In this document: positions 34,262 through 46,185 of the stretch, piece after piece
Layout: the number at the start of each line of letters is the position of its first letter
How positions within the stretch are numbered: the first letter of the stretch is position 1
NCBI GenBank assembly: GCA_030248215.1
Contig: JASANG010004025.1
Coordinates: 124,001-188,000, forward strand
Direction: 5' to 3'
Length of the DNA: 64,000 nt
Source: Enoplolaimus lenunculus
Taxonomy: Eukaryota; Nematoda; Enoplea; Enoplida; Thoracostomopsidae
Program-made: the position numbers and the translations under genes
Notes under the pieces: generated by a model
What the model was told of the DNA's origin: nothing
The model's input: the letters and a program-made list of their open reading frames with translations, nothing else
Database searches by the model: none

Positions 34262-34430
34262 GGGGCGTTCCGTTTTACCTCGGGACCGTAATAGAGTAAG
34301 CTTATCCTATAAACTAATTTTTTTCGCTTAGGTTTACGCCTATGCTGAGTTATACGCTTATCATGTACGCTGATGTTTTAGGCTTAGACTTAAGTTTAGG
34401 GATATGAATATGCTACTCACATTTAGACTA
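34262..34430 (+). mobile_element. Family A element A10 (decayed)
   Basis: GGGGCGTTCCGTTTTACC, CGTAATAGAGTAAGCTTATC, TTAGGCTTAGACTTAAG and GGGATATGAATATGC keep the family order. No clean terminal repeats. Confidence 0.55.
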
Positions 34431-35417
34431 ATTTATCTGTCAACAAAAACATGATAATGCAACTATAGGATGGCGACGGTAATCTTCGCCGACGTCAGGC
34501 GAAAACTTTTTCAAACGCCATTACCAGTTTCTTGTAAATTATTCAAATTTCCCGTTTGCTGCCTTTGTGCCATTTTAACCTTCGATTTAAGATGCTGAGA
34601 TGGTTCCAAACATGACGCAATTTACTTACTACTAATATAAATTTTATTTTATATCTCAAAACAATAATGTCAGCACCAAATATTATATATATTTATATAG
34701 ATATATATAGATATATTATATATATTTATATATATGTATTATATATATAGATATATATTATATATATTTATATATATGTATATATGTATTTATGTATATA
34801 TAATATATATAATATATACCGCTTACGTTTGTATATGTATATATGTATGTTGATCTTTTGTGTTTTATTTAGTGTAATAAATTAGGAAAATATGACTAAA
34901 TTTGACTGCAAACCAGACCATTTTGTTTAGCAAAAAACAATTTCTGTGATGACGGCTGATGCAAGCGTTTATTTGCATTTTGATGACCTGAATCTGAGTA
35001 AAATTACAATGTTTACCCGTGGCAAACTGTCGATGCAATATGCATTAAACAACACACTTGAGATGCACATCAGCGCATTTGCTGGCTCTTGATGCGGTGT
35101 TCTCGAGCAGGCGTAAGCGTAAATCTTAGCTCAAGCTTACTCTTGAGCCTGTTAAAGCCTAAATTATGCCAAAAATTGTGTAAATTTCGATAAAGAGGCA
35201 GAGACGTGTATAAAATATTTCGTTTGTTCATTCGTTTTGAAAGGTTTTCAGCGGCATATTGCCCCAAACCATTTTGATTTATATTTGAGTTTCGAAACAG
35301 TAAATAATTTGATCTTTCAACTACTTTTTAAACTAAGCTGTCGTATTTACTAATGTTGTTTGCAACATTTATGTTCCTGATCCTTTAAATAAAACAGGCC
35401 ATCAAAATATTCATTGC
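34431..35417. repeat. Intergenic with ATATA-rich low-complexity tract
   Basis: The tract at about 34680-34845 is made of TATATATTTA, ATAGATATAT and ATGTATATA variants. A CGTAAGCGTAAATCTTAGC patch near 35112 may be a family A scrap. No gene recognised. Confidence 0.7.
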
Positions 35418-35425
35418 TGTGCGAC

Positions 35426-35702
35426 CACTAGCAGATCCAGAGGGGGGAGGCGTACGCCGCCCCCACATCAGAAATTTTTTTGTGTTAAAATGGTAAATAA
35501 TTTTTTTACAATTTTTCCTGCAGCACTTTTTGTGATAAAATGGCAAAGTCCCGTTACCTTCCAATTTTTTACCAACAGAAAAATTTTTGATGATAACATG
35601 ATAACGTCGATAAAATGATAAGGTCCCTACTTTACAATTTTTGCGTTTTATAATATTTGCCAGCCCGCCACCCTCCGTCAGAAATTTTTGGATCCGCCTC
35701 TG
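35426..35702. mobile_element. Family H (hAT-like) element H2 with 8-bp target duplication
   Basis: Ends CACTAGCAGATCCAGAGG and GGATCCGCCTCTG, flanked on both sides by TGTGCGAC (35418-35425 and 35703-35710), a perfect 8-base duplication as made by hAT transposases. The body repeats the unit GTTAAAATGGTAA...GTCCC...TTACAATTTTT about three times. Noncoding. Confidence 0.88.
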
Positions 35703-35941
35703 TGTGCGACGCAGGCCTGCAATAAGCGTAAAACAATCTTGTCAACAATGACACGCTATCTTGAACGCTTTTGTCGTTACAAACAACATCATTCAAACCT
35801 GAGAAACTCTAAAATGAATCGCTTGGGTGCAAAACGTGTTTTTTCCGAAGCCTAAAACGCGTCTGGCTTAATGCCATTGGTATTTACAAAAATAATTACA
35901 AAACCAAGATGTTTCATTTTGTTGTGTCACCCAAATGCGTA

Positions 35942-36155
35942 CACTGTAAAAAATGGTTAGTCAAATTGACTCTCTCTCGGAAATAGGCTTTTCCTGACTA
36001 CACAAACTGAATCAAAATTCGACTCCACCAGAGTCAGATTCGATTCACTATGTCCCACGTTTGACTCTGGCGGAATCGAATTTCACTCAGTTTGCGTAGT
36101 TAGGAAAAGCCCCTATTTCCGAGAGAGTCAATTTGATTCGCCATTTTTTACAGTG
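35942..36155. mobile_element. Family C element C5
   Basis: CACTGTAAAAAATGGTTAGT to GCCATTTTTTACAGTG, TA on both sides; near-complete palindrome. Confidence 0.88.
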
Positions 36156-36272
36156 TAACCGCGCCAGTCCTTATCTGAATTCGGTTTGTAGTTAATCTAC
36201 ATTTCTACAACAACGCGATTTCAAAACAGTCAAAATTGATTTGTTTGACGGTTTATTGCTAAAACCCATAAT

Positions 36273-36541
36273 GCAAGAGTGTGCAATTCTTGGGGTCCCG
36301 CATGGTACAAAATGTTCCGCCGGCTGTTGTGTTTTTGGCCGACCCCCCTCCTTATGTAGATGGGGGTCGCTATCACATGAATACTTCTAAATTAAACTAT
36401 ATGGACTGACATGGTTCGCACCAGTTGTACCCCCCCTAGGGAAGGGTTGGCCAAAAACGCAACGCGTATCCGGTACATTCTTTCCTACACAGAATGTACC
36501 CAGTTGCATACTCTTGTTAAAGTATGCATTATCCACTCTTG
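36273..36541. mobile_element. Family E element E2
   Basis: CAAGAGTGTGCAATTCTTGG to ATACTCTTG...CCACTCTTG. The GGCCGACCCCCC / GGGGTTGGCC mirrored core is as in E1. Confidence 0.83.
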
Positions 36542-36990
36542 CTCAAACTGACAATAGATGCTATACACATTTGAGAATATACCCGGGCATAAATTACCGA
36601 TAACGGCGCATGCATTAGACGTCGAAAAAGTAAAAAATTAAATAAAAAAACACCGCAGGATAATATCTGAACACCGGTTGAAAAGAAAAAAAAGACAATA
36701 ATAACCTGAAATCCACTTTAAATTTAAGTGGTCCATATATACATAATGGGTTCCTCTGCCATCCATGATGATGAGAGAAATAATGTATGTGTATTCATAA
36801 AACGCATATTACTTTAATGTTTCCTGCAAACAGCTGCGCGGTATGTTTCTGTGTAAATATTGCCTACCTGGTCGGCTCTGTTTCCAATATAATTGGCATC
36901 TACCTAATTATTTTTTTCAAACAGTACATGTAAATAAGAGCATCAGTATAGGAGGGGGGCTATCATAATCCGTTAGGGCTTCCCTTTATA
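36542..36990. other. Intergenic, nothing recognised
   Basis: About 450 bases of AT-rich sequence without gene or family repeat. Confidence 0.4.
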
Positions 36991-37202
36991 CACTGTAAAA
37001 AATGGCGAATCAAATTGACTCTGTCGGAAATAGGCTTTTCCTGACTACACAAACTGAGTCAAATTCGACTCCACCAGTGTCAAACGTGCGACATAGTGAA
37101 TCGAATTTGACTCAGGCGGAGTCGAATTTTGACTCAGTTTGTGTAGTCAGGAAAAGCCTATTTCCGAGAGAGAGTCAATTTGACTCACCATTTTTTGCAG
37201 TG
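36991..37202. mobile_element. Family C element C6
   Basis: CACTGTAAAAAATGGCGAAT to CACCATTTTTTGCAGTG; near-complete palindrome. Left flank TA, right flank TG. Confidence 0.88.
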
Positions 37203-37351
37203 TGGATACCTCTTCGATGCGAGTAATTTAGTTTTAGCGAGCAATAGGCACTTTTAAAATATGAGTCCACAAGCATCGTAAAAAAGTTTCTGTGGGCCCA
37301 ACTTAATTTAACGGTCTAAGTGATCCGGACATATCGATACTACACCAACCT

Positions 37352-37546
37352 TGGCAACATGACATAAAGATCAGATGCGGAACGTTTTTTCTGCAGGATT
37401 GCAATACTGTACAAAACTTAAGCTTTAATAGACTAAAGTTTTGCTCAGGAATAAGCTTAGGTATAAGCTTATTGTTAATTTAAGTTTAGGCTTCGATTTA
37501 GGAATATGCTTATAATACTGTTACAGTCCTGTTGTGTACATTGGCC
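37352..37546 (+). mobile_element. Family A element A11
   Basis: TGGCAACATGACATAAAGAT, GCGGAACGTTTTTTCTGC and AACTTAAGCTTTAATAGACT, then a right end GTCCTGTTGTGTACATTGGC. TTAGGC arrays reduced. Confidence 0.7.
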
Positions 37547-37739
37547 AAACTATGACAGCAAAAATACATGGAATGGTTCCATGTACACGGATATACCAAA
37601 TCCTAAATGACCAAAGTGTATAATTAGCTTTTTCTGAGCTTCATCAAAGCTTTGCCGACATAAATTCCAGGTGACATCATTAAATATAAAGATAAAGCGT
37701 ATTACAAAAGAGAATGTTTTTGTTAATACTAACAGAGGC

Positions 37740-37871
37740 AGGGCATAAACCGGAAGTTCCTTCCGGCTTCGGTTGCGGAAAAATTTGACAACCTCTGCCT
37801 CCGTTAACTGTCGGTTGAATCCTTGATGAAATTCAACGGATGGCACCGCATGAGGCAAATGTGCACCCTGA
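37740..37871. repeat. Fragment related to N1
   Basis: CCGGAAGTTCCTTCCGGCTT and GGTTGCGGAAAAATT, ending GTGCACCCTGAC, recall the right part of N1 (20633-21341). Low certainty. Confidence 0.3.
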
Positions 37872-38156
37872 CTTTAATGGTTATAATTATTGTAGCTTTT
37901 GAACCGTATAAGCAAACAGAACCGTACCTAGCGTTGTCTTCCCAAACCGAAGTCTGGGCCCTTTAGCTGTAGCCAATCAAGGGTCTCACAAGCAAAGTAA
38001 GCAAGAAGCCAGCAGCAATTATCTCAGTATTATATCCCACCATAAACCGGTTAGTTTGCTTTGATTCGGTGCTTTATCCCATCTCTAAAAATGCCCTCAG
38101 ACCTGCAATATGCCTTTCAGATTAAAACAGAATCGGTTTATATTTCAAACTTCTCA
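37872..38156. other. Intergenic, nothing recognised
   Basis: About 285 bases before B9 with no recognised content. Confidence 0.35.
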
Positions 38157-38414
38157 CACTGTAAAATTGCAATGAGTTGATTAATCAATTGAGCTAGCGA
38201 GTTGGTTATTTTTGAATTAATATCAGTGAACATTAACACACTCTGAGAGTTGAGTTGATTCTCTCACTATTAGTTGAGTTGACTTTGGGTGAGTTGATTA
38301 ATTAACTCAGATTGAATTGAATTAACTCTAAATTCTGAGTTCCGATAGTGACTAACTGAAACTGAGTGATTCAACTCATTCTTAGTTAAAATCAACTCAC
38401 TAAACTTTACAGTG
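38157..38414. mobile_element. Family B element B9
   Basis: CACTGTAAAATTGCAATGAG to CACTAAACTTTACAGTG. Confidence 0.87.
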
Positions 38415-38606
38415 TAAAAACTATATTTTTGGTTCCAACACAGCTTTTAAAGTGAATTTTGCATTACAATTCTAGACCCTTTGATAGCCAGATTCCCACC
38501 AGGGTCACGTTGGGAGGGCTCTAAGTACGGCCGTGACAGTAAATGCGTCATGAAGTTTTTGCGCATTTTACAATAGAAAATTTAGGTTGCTGTTGGTTAA
38601 AAACTT

Positions 38607-38837
38607 CACTGTAAATTTCAGTGAGTTGAATCACTCAATCTGAGTTAGGACTATCAGAACTCAGAGTTTTGAGTTGATTCAATCCATTATGAGTTAATTC
38701 ACCAACTCACACAAAGTCAGCTCAACTCACAGTGAGAATCAACTCAACTCAGAAGGAGTTAATGTTTATTGTTATTAATTCAGAAATCAACAACTCGCTA
38801 TCTGAATTGATTAATCAACTCACTGGAATTTACAGTG
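38607..38837. mobile_element. Family B element B10
   Basis: CACTGTAAATTTCAGTGAGT to CACTGGAATTTACAGTG; part of the left arm is deleted. Confidence 0.87.
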
Positions 38838-38990
38838 TCCTCAAACCATCGGAATGCTTTTGTTTGCTTGATTGAAAATTAATTGCTAACTGGTGATAGA
38901 TGCTACAAGTATAAAAATGCACAACCTCGTTCATCGACGCTTTTCGCTATTAAAAATAGATTTCTTTTAATGTTGCCGAAAATAGCTCTG

Positions 38991-39229
38991 CACTGTAAAT
39001 TTCAGTGAGTTGATTTCAACTCAGAACGAGTTGAATCCGCTCAAAAGCTTGCGCTATGAATAATGTCTTTCAGAACTCACAACTCGAAGCTGCTTCAACT
39101 CGCTCTGGAGTCGATCAACTCATTCGGAATAAAATGCGCTCAGAGTGACTTAATATTTACTGTTATTAACTCAAAAATAACCAGAAGTAACTAATTTTCT
39201 CTCTGAGTTAATTAATCAACTCACTGAGT
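38991..39229. mobile_element. Family B element B11
   Basis: CACTGTAAATTTCAGTGAGT; the right terminal repeat is truncated after ATCAACTCACTGAG. Confidence 0.83.
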
Positions 39230-39670
39230 GTATTTGCTTCGACAACTGAAGCTTTTTTTGCACTCAGCTTTCGGCATTTGCTCCAATTCACCTTACATCC
39301 CTAATGTCACGGGCACTAAAATGAGACATATTTCGGCACAAAACGATATTTGTATTAAGTACTAAAAATATTAAATAAATCCTATTAAATACTAACAGCC
39401 AAACTATACATAGTTGTTGAAAACGTTTTTGGTTTCGCAAGCATGATGCAAACCTTGAAGCGGTGAGCTAAAGAAGCTTATGCAATGCTTATAAGAAGAT
39501 AACAATAATATACCTCGACAAGTTCTATTCCAGTAAAACCCATTTTTCCGTATGACACACGCGGACCATGGAACGCAAAACTCCATTCAAGTAAAAGGTG
39601 CAATAAATACAAAAACAGATATAGCAACAAAATTGCCTTAGCCAGTTCAACATGCTGGGTAAGGGATGTG
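39230..39670. other. Intergenic, nothing recognised
   Basis: About 440 bases with no gene or family repeat recognised. Confidence 0.4.
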
Positions 39671-39831
39671 GCCCGTAGCCAGGTCAACCTTGCTAGGGGA
39701 GGCTAAAAATTTTCATGAGTGACATACATCAGGTTTTGTTTACTTTACAAGCACAGTTGAAAATTTTCTAGGGTGGGGGCCGAAATTTTTTCAGGGGAGC
39801 AGAACGCTTTCGGTTCATTGTTGGCTACGGA
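39671..39831. mobile_element. Family F element F4
   Basis: GCCCGTAGCCAGGTCAACCT to CATTGTTGGCTACGGAC. The interior has CAGTTGAAAATTTTCTAGGG. Confidence 0.75.
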
Positions 39832-39974
39832 CCAGTGAGGATAAAACTTGAAAAAGGGTAAATGAACATTTACTGTCGATTTTTAAACGGGGTTATAAGT
39901 TTTGTAAGAACCAAAGTTTCTGCCGGGTGCCGAGCCCCATTGGCGAACAATTGGATGGGGACCCACAACAACTA

Positions 39975-39975
39975 C

Positions 39976-40020
<45 letters not shown>

Positions 40021-40411
40021 CCACAACAACAACAACAACAACGACATCAACAAGAACAACAACAACAAGAACAACAACACAAACCAACAACAACAACAAC
40101 AACCAACAACAACAACAAACAACAAACAACGACAACAACAACGACGACATCAACAAGAACAACAACAACAACAACAACAACACAAACCAACAACAACAAC
40201 AACAACAACAACAACAACCAACAACAACAACAACAAACAACAACGAACAACAAACAACAAGAACAACAACGACGACATCAACAAGAACAAGAACAACAAC
40301 AACAACAACACAAACCAACAACAACAACAACAACACCAACAACCAACAACAACAACAACAACAACAACCAACAACAACAACAACAACAAACAACAACAAC
40401 AACAACAACAG
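39975..40411. repeat. (AAT)n then (AAC)n compound microsatellite with longer-period duplications
   Basis: AAT triplets at 39975-40015 are followed by about 390 bases of AAC triplets with GAC, ATC and AAG interruptions. The block CGACATCAACAAGAAC recurs near 40042, 40147 and 40275, so larger segments were tandemly duplicated. Open frames exist on both strands but are artefacts of the stop-free repeat. Confidence 0.95.
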
Positions 40412-40595
40412 CATACAGATAGCGTTAAGAATCCAAATCTGAAAATGAGACAACCAATATGCCTGTGACAATGTGATTTTCTCAGGTTTTAGCTTAAATT
40501 ACGTTTTTGGACGAGTGCAATTCAAGGGAAAGCCGGTCCAAGTTAATATAAGGGACCTGTTCATCAGGAGAACAATTAATGCAGACAGGAACGTT

Positions 40596-40810
40596 GGCTC
40601 ATGTATAGAACAAGGCCGAAACGTTCTCCGGCCGGACTGCAATAGAGTAAGCTTAAGCTTTACACTAATTTTTTCTTTTAGGCGTAGGCTTAGGCCTAGG
40701 CATAGGCTTTAGATATAGGTTCATTCATACGCTTAGGCTTAAGCTTAGGCTTAGGAATATGCTAATATGCTTAATATACTACTGTTCCGGCCCTGCTGTA
40801 CACATTGGCC
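40596..40810 (+). mobile_element. Family A element A12
   Basis: GGCTCATGTATAGAACAAGG to CCCTGCTGTACACATTGGCC, with GAGTAAGCTTAAGCTTTACA and TTAGGC arrays between. Confidence 0.85.
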
Positions 40811-40899
40811 GGAATGTTGATATAGCCTCACAAGGGTGATGGAGTGATAACTACATCTATAGTCGTGCGTCAGGTGGAAAATTTTGTGACGCAAATTGT

Positions 40900-41078
40900 G
40901 GCCAATGTTACTTAAAGGGGCGTAACAGTAGATTAAGCGTATTCCTAAGCCTAAGCCTAAGTGTTGCAAGAATGAGTCCCTAAGCCTAAGCCTAAGCAAA
41001 AAAATGAAATCTAGAATCTACATCTACTCGTTTATCGAACCGCCAGAAACCTGGACGCTCGGTAAAGTAACTTGGGCC
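40900..41078 (-). mobile_element. Family A element A13
   Basis: GGCCAATGTTACTTAAAGGG to CTCGGTAAAGTAACTTGGGC. CCTAAG arrays around TTGCAAGAATGAG. Only 89 bases from A12 and opposite in orientation. Confidence 0.85.
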
Positions 41079-41700
41079 AAAAATTACGTTAAAACATAAG
41101 ACAACTTAGAAATTCAAGTACAGAGTGCAATATTCACAAAGGCCAATTATTTCATAACGAAGCTGGTTTAGTAATTGGTTTAGCGCTAACTTGGCATTGG
41201 AATGATTAGCAGATATCAGGTTTACCACACAGTCGTTTTGTTTGTTTGTTGTCTATTCAGGTTTCAGTTTCAATACTAATTGCGCAACTCAATTCAAATA
41301 TATGTTGTAGGCAAATCTGCTATTCACGACAATAATATTAATTGGCCTAAAACTGAACTGTTATTGAGCTTACGGACCTATCGCATTTAATTATTTAGTC
41401 TGACAAAATACGGATAACCAATCAGCGTTGGTTTCATATCACTGTTGTTTTGTTAATACATCTTGCAATTGGTGCTTGATGTAGGTCAAATTGCGATTTG
41501 CTCAGAATAGCAGACTGACCTAGGCCAATTAGTTATTGGCCGTAATAACAGATAGGCCTACGACATATATACGGACAACGACTATTCTCAGTTCCAAATA
41601 CAGCAGCGAATACCGGATTTTCCTGCGGGGAGAATACTGTTTGGGTTTCGGTAATTTTGCAGTTTCGAAATGGGTTAAAAGTATAAAATGTTTCCAAATT
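41079..41700. other. Intergenic, nothing recognised
   Basis: About 620 bases of AT-rich sequence without gene or family repeat. Confidence 0.4.
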
Positions 41701-41869
41701 GGACCAATGTAAATAACAGGGGCGGAACAGTATTATAAGCGTATTCCAAATCCTAAGCCTAAGCCTAAGCGTAAGAATCAGTTTATTTCTAAGCCTAAGC
41801 CTAAGCCTAAGCCAAGCAAAAAAAATTGGTCTAAAGCTTAAGCTTAGCCCTTGATGTTTACACGGGCCC
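41701..41869 (-). mobile_element. Family A element A14
   Basis: GGACCAATGTAAATAACAGG to CTTGATGTTTACACGGGCCC, with CCTAAG arrays and AAAGCTTAAGCTTAG before the right end. Confidence 0.8.
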
Positions 41870-42242
41870 CAAATTATAAGAGTTTCAAATATGAAACAAA
41901 AGTTCAAACGTATTGAACTCGTGTACATTTTTGTTCAGTCTGGCTTAAGCACTGTAAGCTTCACAAGAACCAGTTCCATTCCGCCATGATCTGCATGCCA
42001 CTGGGCTTTAGTCAAAGGCTAAAGTAAACGTCTAGGCATAGATAAAGCTTTTGCGTAACCTAAACCTGAGGGAAAAGTACACAAAAGCCAAAAATCTATA
42101 TAATTTTCAAAAGTTGTTTTCGGTTTGTTTTATTTAATTTTACGACTGTTAATTTTTTACAAAAAAATTTCGTTTCAACGGTTTACGTAAAATGTCCGTG
42201 TCCTGAGAACACCAATTCCAAGTTGATAAACTTATGCATGCT

Positions 42243-42321
42243 TTATAGATTCGAACTCAAGTTTTATTTGGTTCTGGAGTCATTTATGCACAATAATTAG
42301 GGATAATTGACATTTATGGGG
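42243..42321. mobile_element. Family D fragment D5
   Basis: AGTTTTATTTGGTTCTGGAG, TCATTTATGCACAATAATTA and GGGATAATTGACATTTATGG match the centre of D2. Ends are absent. Confidence 0.6.
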
Positions 42322-42435
42322 TGTCACGTTTTGTACAATTGTGTATAAATTTGCAAAATTTTTATGCAGGTGACAAACGTTTATGACATACAATTATAAA
42401 TGCGATATATGTGTCAATTTTTTGATGGTGAGAAA

Positions 42436-42500
42436 TTGTAAGGTAGGGTTCTTACCATTTTTATATCACAGAAAAATTTCTGACGGAAAGAGGCATACGC
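42436..42500 (-). mobile_element. Family H fragment H8
   Basis: The complement of this stretch (TCAGAAATTTTTCTGTGATA and AATGGTAAGAACCCTACC) matches H bodies. It lies within a 160-codon chance ORF, which is therefore not a gene. Confidence 0.55.
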
Positions 42501-42732
42501 TCGACTGCGTCACTATGGATTCGCTAGTAAAACATACCCAAAAGATACCGAAATATATATTGACGAACAACAAATATTTTATTCGCATTGAACAAAATTG
42601 TATTTCTTTAAATATTTTTATAATCGCACTTCCAATACTTATCGTCGGCTCCTGTGAACACTTGAACCATAATTTTTTTATTCCGCTTTATTTTTACCTC
42701 ATACGAGCCAATCAGAAAGTGTTATCCATGAG

Positions 42733-42929
42733 GGCCAATGTAAAAAAACAGTGGCGTAACAGCATTATATGCATAAGCCTAAGCCTAAGCCTAAGCGTAA
42801 GAATAAGCATATTCCTACGCGTAAGATTAAAGCCTAAGCCTAAACCAAGCAAAAACATAGTCTAAAGCTTAAGCTTTCTCTATGGTTGTACAACAGAAAA
42901 ACGTTCCGCCCCTGATCTTTACATGGGCC
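42733..42929 (-). mobile_element. Family A element A15
   Basis: GGCCAATGTAAAAAAACAGT to CCCTGATCTTTACATGGGCC, with CCTAAG arrays and AAAGCTTAAGCTTTCT. Confidence 0.83.
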
Positions 42930-43285
42930 GCCTAGACGACAGACAGATTCATATGAGCACAAAACGCATGTCTCGCCCGGTTATGAAACTAAACTAAAAA
43001 TTTAAAACAACTCGATTTTACAAACGGTGGAGGTGATTTTTTATAATTATTTTTTCATTTTTCTGGTCATATAAAATAAGCTGGTACTTTCAGAACCGTA
43101 TCGATTGTCGTTGATACCTGCCGTAGCCGGTTGAATACACCGTCTCCTGATATGATTTTCTTGGTTTTTTCCTTCAACAGCCCCTTGGTTTTGGTTTTAC
43201 AGCTAATGTTGATTTCACACCCTCATCAGCAGATTATGCCGTCATTTGACTATGAAAAAACCCCTGTAGATACATATTATATATA

Positions 43286-43620
43286 TACTTTAGTGACCCG
43301 AATAAGATGGGGTAATAAGAGGGGGTTCTCATTTTGAGTCCCAATCAATAGAAGTCCGTATCACTCATAAGAGGGCATAAGCAGATAGAGGTACTAAACA
43401 GTAATCAGAGGCCATAAATGTCAATTATCCATATTTGTAGCGCATTAATCACTATAGGACCAAATAAAGTTGAGTTCGAAACTTTAAAGCGTACATAAGT
43501 TTTGAAAGTACATTCCTAAGTGTAAAATGAATAACAGTCCGTAACCGAATAACAGCGGGGGTATCTTGTGAAGAGGCAAAATAAATGACAGTCCCCCCTC
43601 TTATTCGGGTCATTACAGTA
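43286..43620. mobile_element. Family D element D3
   Basis: ACTTTAGTGACCCGAATAAG to CTTATTCGGGTCATTACAGT. Orientation is reversed relative to D1 and D2, judged from the interior GTCCGTAACCGAATAACAG near the right end. Shorter than D1. Confidence 0.83.
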
Positions 43621-43882
43621 TATATACCAGTTGAAAGTATACTAGCCATTTTCCGGTCAAAATTCCGTACACATTATACGCATGTAATTTTAAGCATTGT
43701 TTAGCTAAGTTTTCCCGAGTTAATTACTAAATTTGCTAAATAAATTTCTTCGACGCGATTATAAGTATAAGCTTCCGTCGACTTGGACCCGCAATTGCCA
43801 AGTAGAACCATCTGAAGGCCGACCATGCACCAACCGCATTTGGTCAAAATTTATATACATATTAATATTATGACAATATTGG

Positions 43883-44201
43883 CTAAATTTTTGCCTGTTT
43901 AAAAAATTTATTAATTAATTTTGCTTCATAACGTTTTCTTGCGTAACCACCACGATAAGCTGTCAAACAGGACATCCAAAGATCGAGTAGACCACTATGA
44001 ATCCTTTGTTTGACACCATAGAATCCACCGAAAATATCATCCGTAAAAACTGCATCAACGTGTATGATTGTTGTAGTCAACATGATCCTTCAAATCCTTT
44101 ATCAGTTTAGACTGTCTCTGCCAATCCACATCTGAAGATAGGCGAAGATAGTCTAAACCAGGATTGCTAGAACACGCTATTATGACGTACAACAGTTGCA
44201 T
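43883..44201 (-). pseudogene. Unidentified coding-like fragment
   Basis: Two overlapping minus-strand open stretches in different frames read like protein. One begins MQLLYVIIACSSNPGLDY (44201-44055). The other contains FTDDIFGGFYGVKQRIH and AYRGGYARKRYEAK (44083-43883). The mixed composition is unlike the AT-rich noise around it. A splice-acceptor-like TTCACAG precedes the first ATG. It may be the last exon of an unrecognised gene or a broken gene copy; the family is not recognised. Confidence 0.35.
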
Positions 44202-44790
44202 CTGTGAATTCTTACAGTGCCAAGCTGGAAAGGTTCATTTTTCGGACGATTTGGATCCCAACTTCAATATCGCTGATTTAGTGATAAATAATTTATTTCT
44301 TATACGTTTTAGTTAGCTACTTGGTTGGCTTTTGGCGCGTAAACGTGTTATTAAATGATAGCTACGTTTTTATCTATTAATTACAATATTGCAGTCGGAC
44401 TAGTATTCGATATTCTTCAATGGGGTTGAAACGTTAGTTGTGTTAGTAAGTATAGCTTGTTATACTTATATCTATGTAAAATACATAACTATATAAAATT
44501 TCTTGAATTTATATTGCTAATCTTAACATGGCAACTATAGGAGTTCGTTTGCTTAAAAATGCTTGGAACACTGGAATATATGTTAGAAATTTACTTCAGT
44601 TTCAGCGAAAAAGGCGTGTATTTATAGATGTTTTAAATTAGCTATAAAATAGGCTGCTGAAACAAAAACAAAAATCTTAAATATTTGGCTTACAGCTGTA
44701 TTCTCAACTGTGTATAGCACCTATCGCCAGTTTAGTAATAGGTCATCAAACAAGCTAACTGCGACAGCTGCAGATTTGAAATTGTACACT
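44202..44790. other. Intergenic, nothing recognised
   Basis: About 590 bases of AT-rich sequence without gene or family repeat recognised. Confidence 0.4.
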
Positions 44791-45048
44791 CACTGTAAAT
44801 TACAGCGGGTTGATTTTAACTCAGAATGAATTGAATCACTCAGTCTGAGTTAGGACTATCAGCGCTCACAATTCTGAGTTGATTTAACTCATTCTGATTT
44901 AATTAATCAACTCCCCCGGAGTAAAACTCAACTCACATAGAGAATCACAACTCACCTCAGCGTGAGTTACAGTTTACTGTTATTAACTCAGAAATAACAA
45001 ACGTGCGGTTTGAGTGGATTAATTAACTCACTGGGATTTTACTGCAGT
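44791..45048. mobile_element. Family B element B12
   Basis: CACTGTAAATTACAGCGGGT to CACTGGGATTTTACTGCAGT; right end diverged. Confidence 0.85.
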
Positions 45049-45253
45049 CGCAGAGTACGGCAAGTGCAAAATTTGACGCCAAACCAACAAATTTTAACGC
45101 TAATTAATTCAAAAGCTGTTAGGCCTATTAAACCCCACCTGGTAATAGATGGTCTACATACATCTGAGAAATTTCTGGCCACAGGATATAACACATAATA
45201 ACAGTTTTACAGTGCCAAATTTGAACGTATCTCCAGATGTTCATAACCATTTT

Positions 45254-45516
45254 GACCCATGTAAAGATCAGGGGCGGAACGTTTTTCTGTGGGACTGCAA
45301 TAGACTAAGCTTAAGCTTTAAACTGATTTTTTTACACAAGGATAGGTTCAGGATTAATCTTAGGCTTAGGCTTAAGCTAAAGCTTAGGCTTATACTTAGG
45401 CTTAGGCTTAGGAATATGCTCATTCCTACGCTTCGGCTTAGATTTAGGCTTGGGATTAGGCTTAGGCTTACGAATATGCTTATAGCACTGTTCCGCTCTT
45501 GTTCTTTACATTAGCC
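45254..45516 (+). mobile_element. Family A element A16
   Basis: GACCCATGTAAAGATCAGGG to CTCTTGTTCTTTACATTAGC. The TTAGGC arrays are long, split by GAATATGCTCATTCCTACGC. Confidence 0.85.
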
Positions 45517-45748
45517 ACCGTTTTAAAGGGTGCATTCCGAATGACAAGACATGTATCATGGCTGCTCATTTTCCAAATCCGTACATAAGGACAGTTTGTT
45601 AACCCTTCATTACCGGTTATCCAATCCTGCGGCAAAAACGAATAATTCAATCGGTTGTTCGGTCCCGGCCACACCGTCTGAACCCAAAATTTTCCCTGAA
45701 CCACCAACTCAAAGAATTATAAACGCAAAACTATCATCCACAACCATA

Positions 45749-46001
45749 CACTGTAAATCCCACTCAGTTGATTTTAATTCAGTATGAGTTGAATCATTCA
45801 GTCTGAGTTAAAGGCTTTCAGAACTCAGGATTCTGAGTCAGTAAAATTCATTCTGACTTAATTATTCACCTTACGCGGAATCAACTGAACTCAGAGTGTG
45901 GATCAAATGAACTTATAGTGAGTTAATTTTAACTGTTATTTACTCAGAAACAACCAACATTCAAGCTGAGTTGGCTAATCAACTTATTGGAATTTACAAT
46001 G
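45749..46001. mobile_element. Family B element B13
   Basis: CACTGTAAATCCCACTCAGT to TATTGGAATTTACAATG, TA on both sides. Confidence 0.86.
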
Positions 46002-46185
46002 TAGTAATTTGACAAAGTATCTTGTCGAAAACAAAGTTAAAATGTGTCAAAAAGACAAGCGAACCGTATCGATATGACTTCAGTCAAAAAATTTTTGTTT
46101 ACAAATTGATATGTTGCGCAATGCGACAGTTCACATGCGTTGACGTATGGTGGGAGTGGCGGACATTTGCAGACGACGCCGGCAG

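Noticed and set aside
39862-40471. ORFs of 186 (plus) and 192 (minus) codons with poly-Asn/Gln/Thr or poly-Leu/Val/Cys
   Set aside because: They are products of the stop-free AAC/AAT microsatellite, open on both strands and in several frames. No flanking coding sequence.
42383-42865. 160-codon plus ORF
   Set aside because: It contains a family H fragment and ends inside family A copy A15. No protein-like motif.
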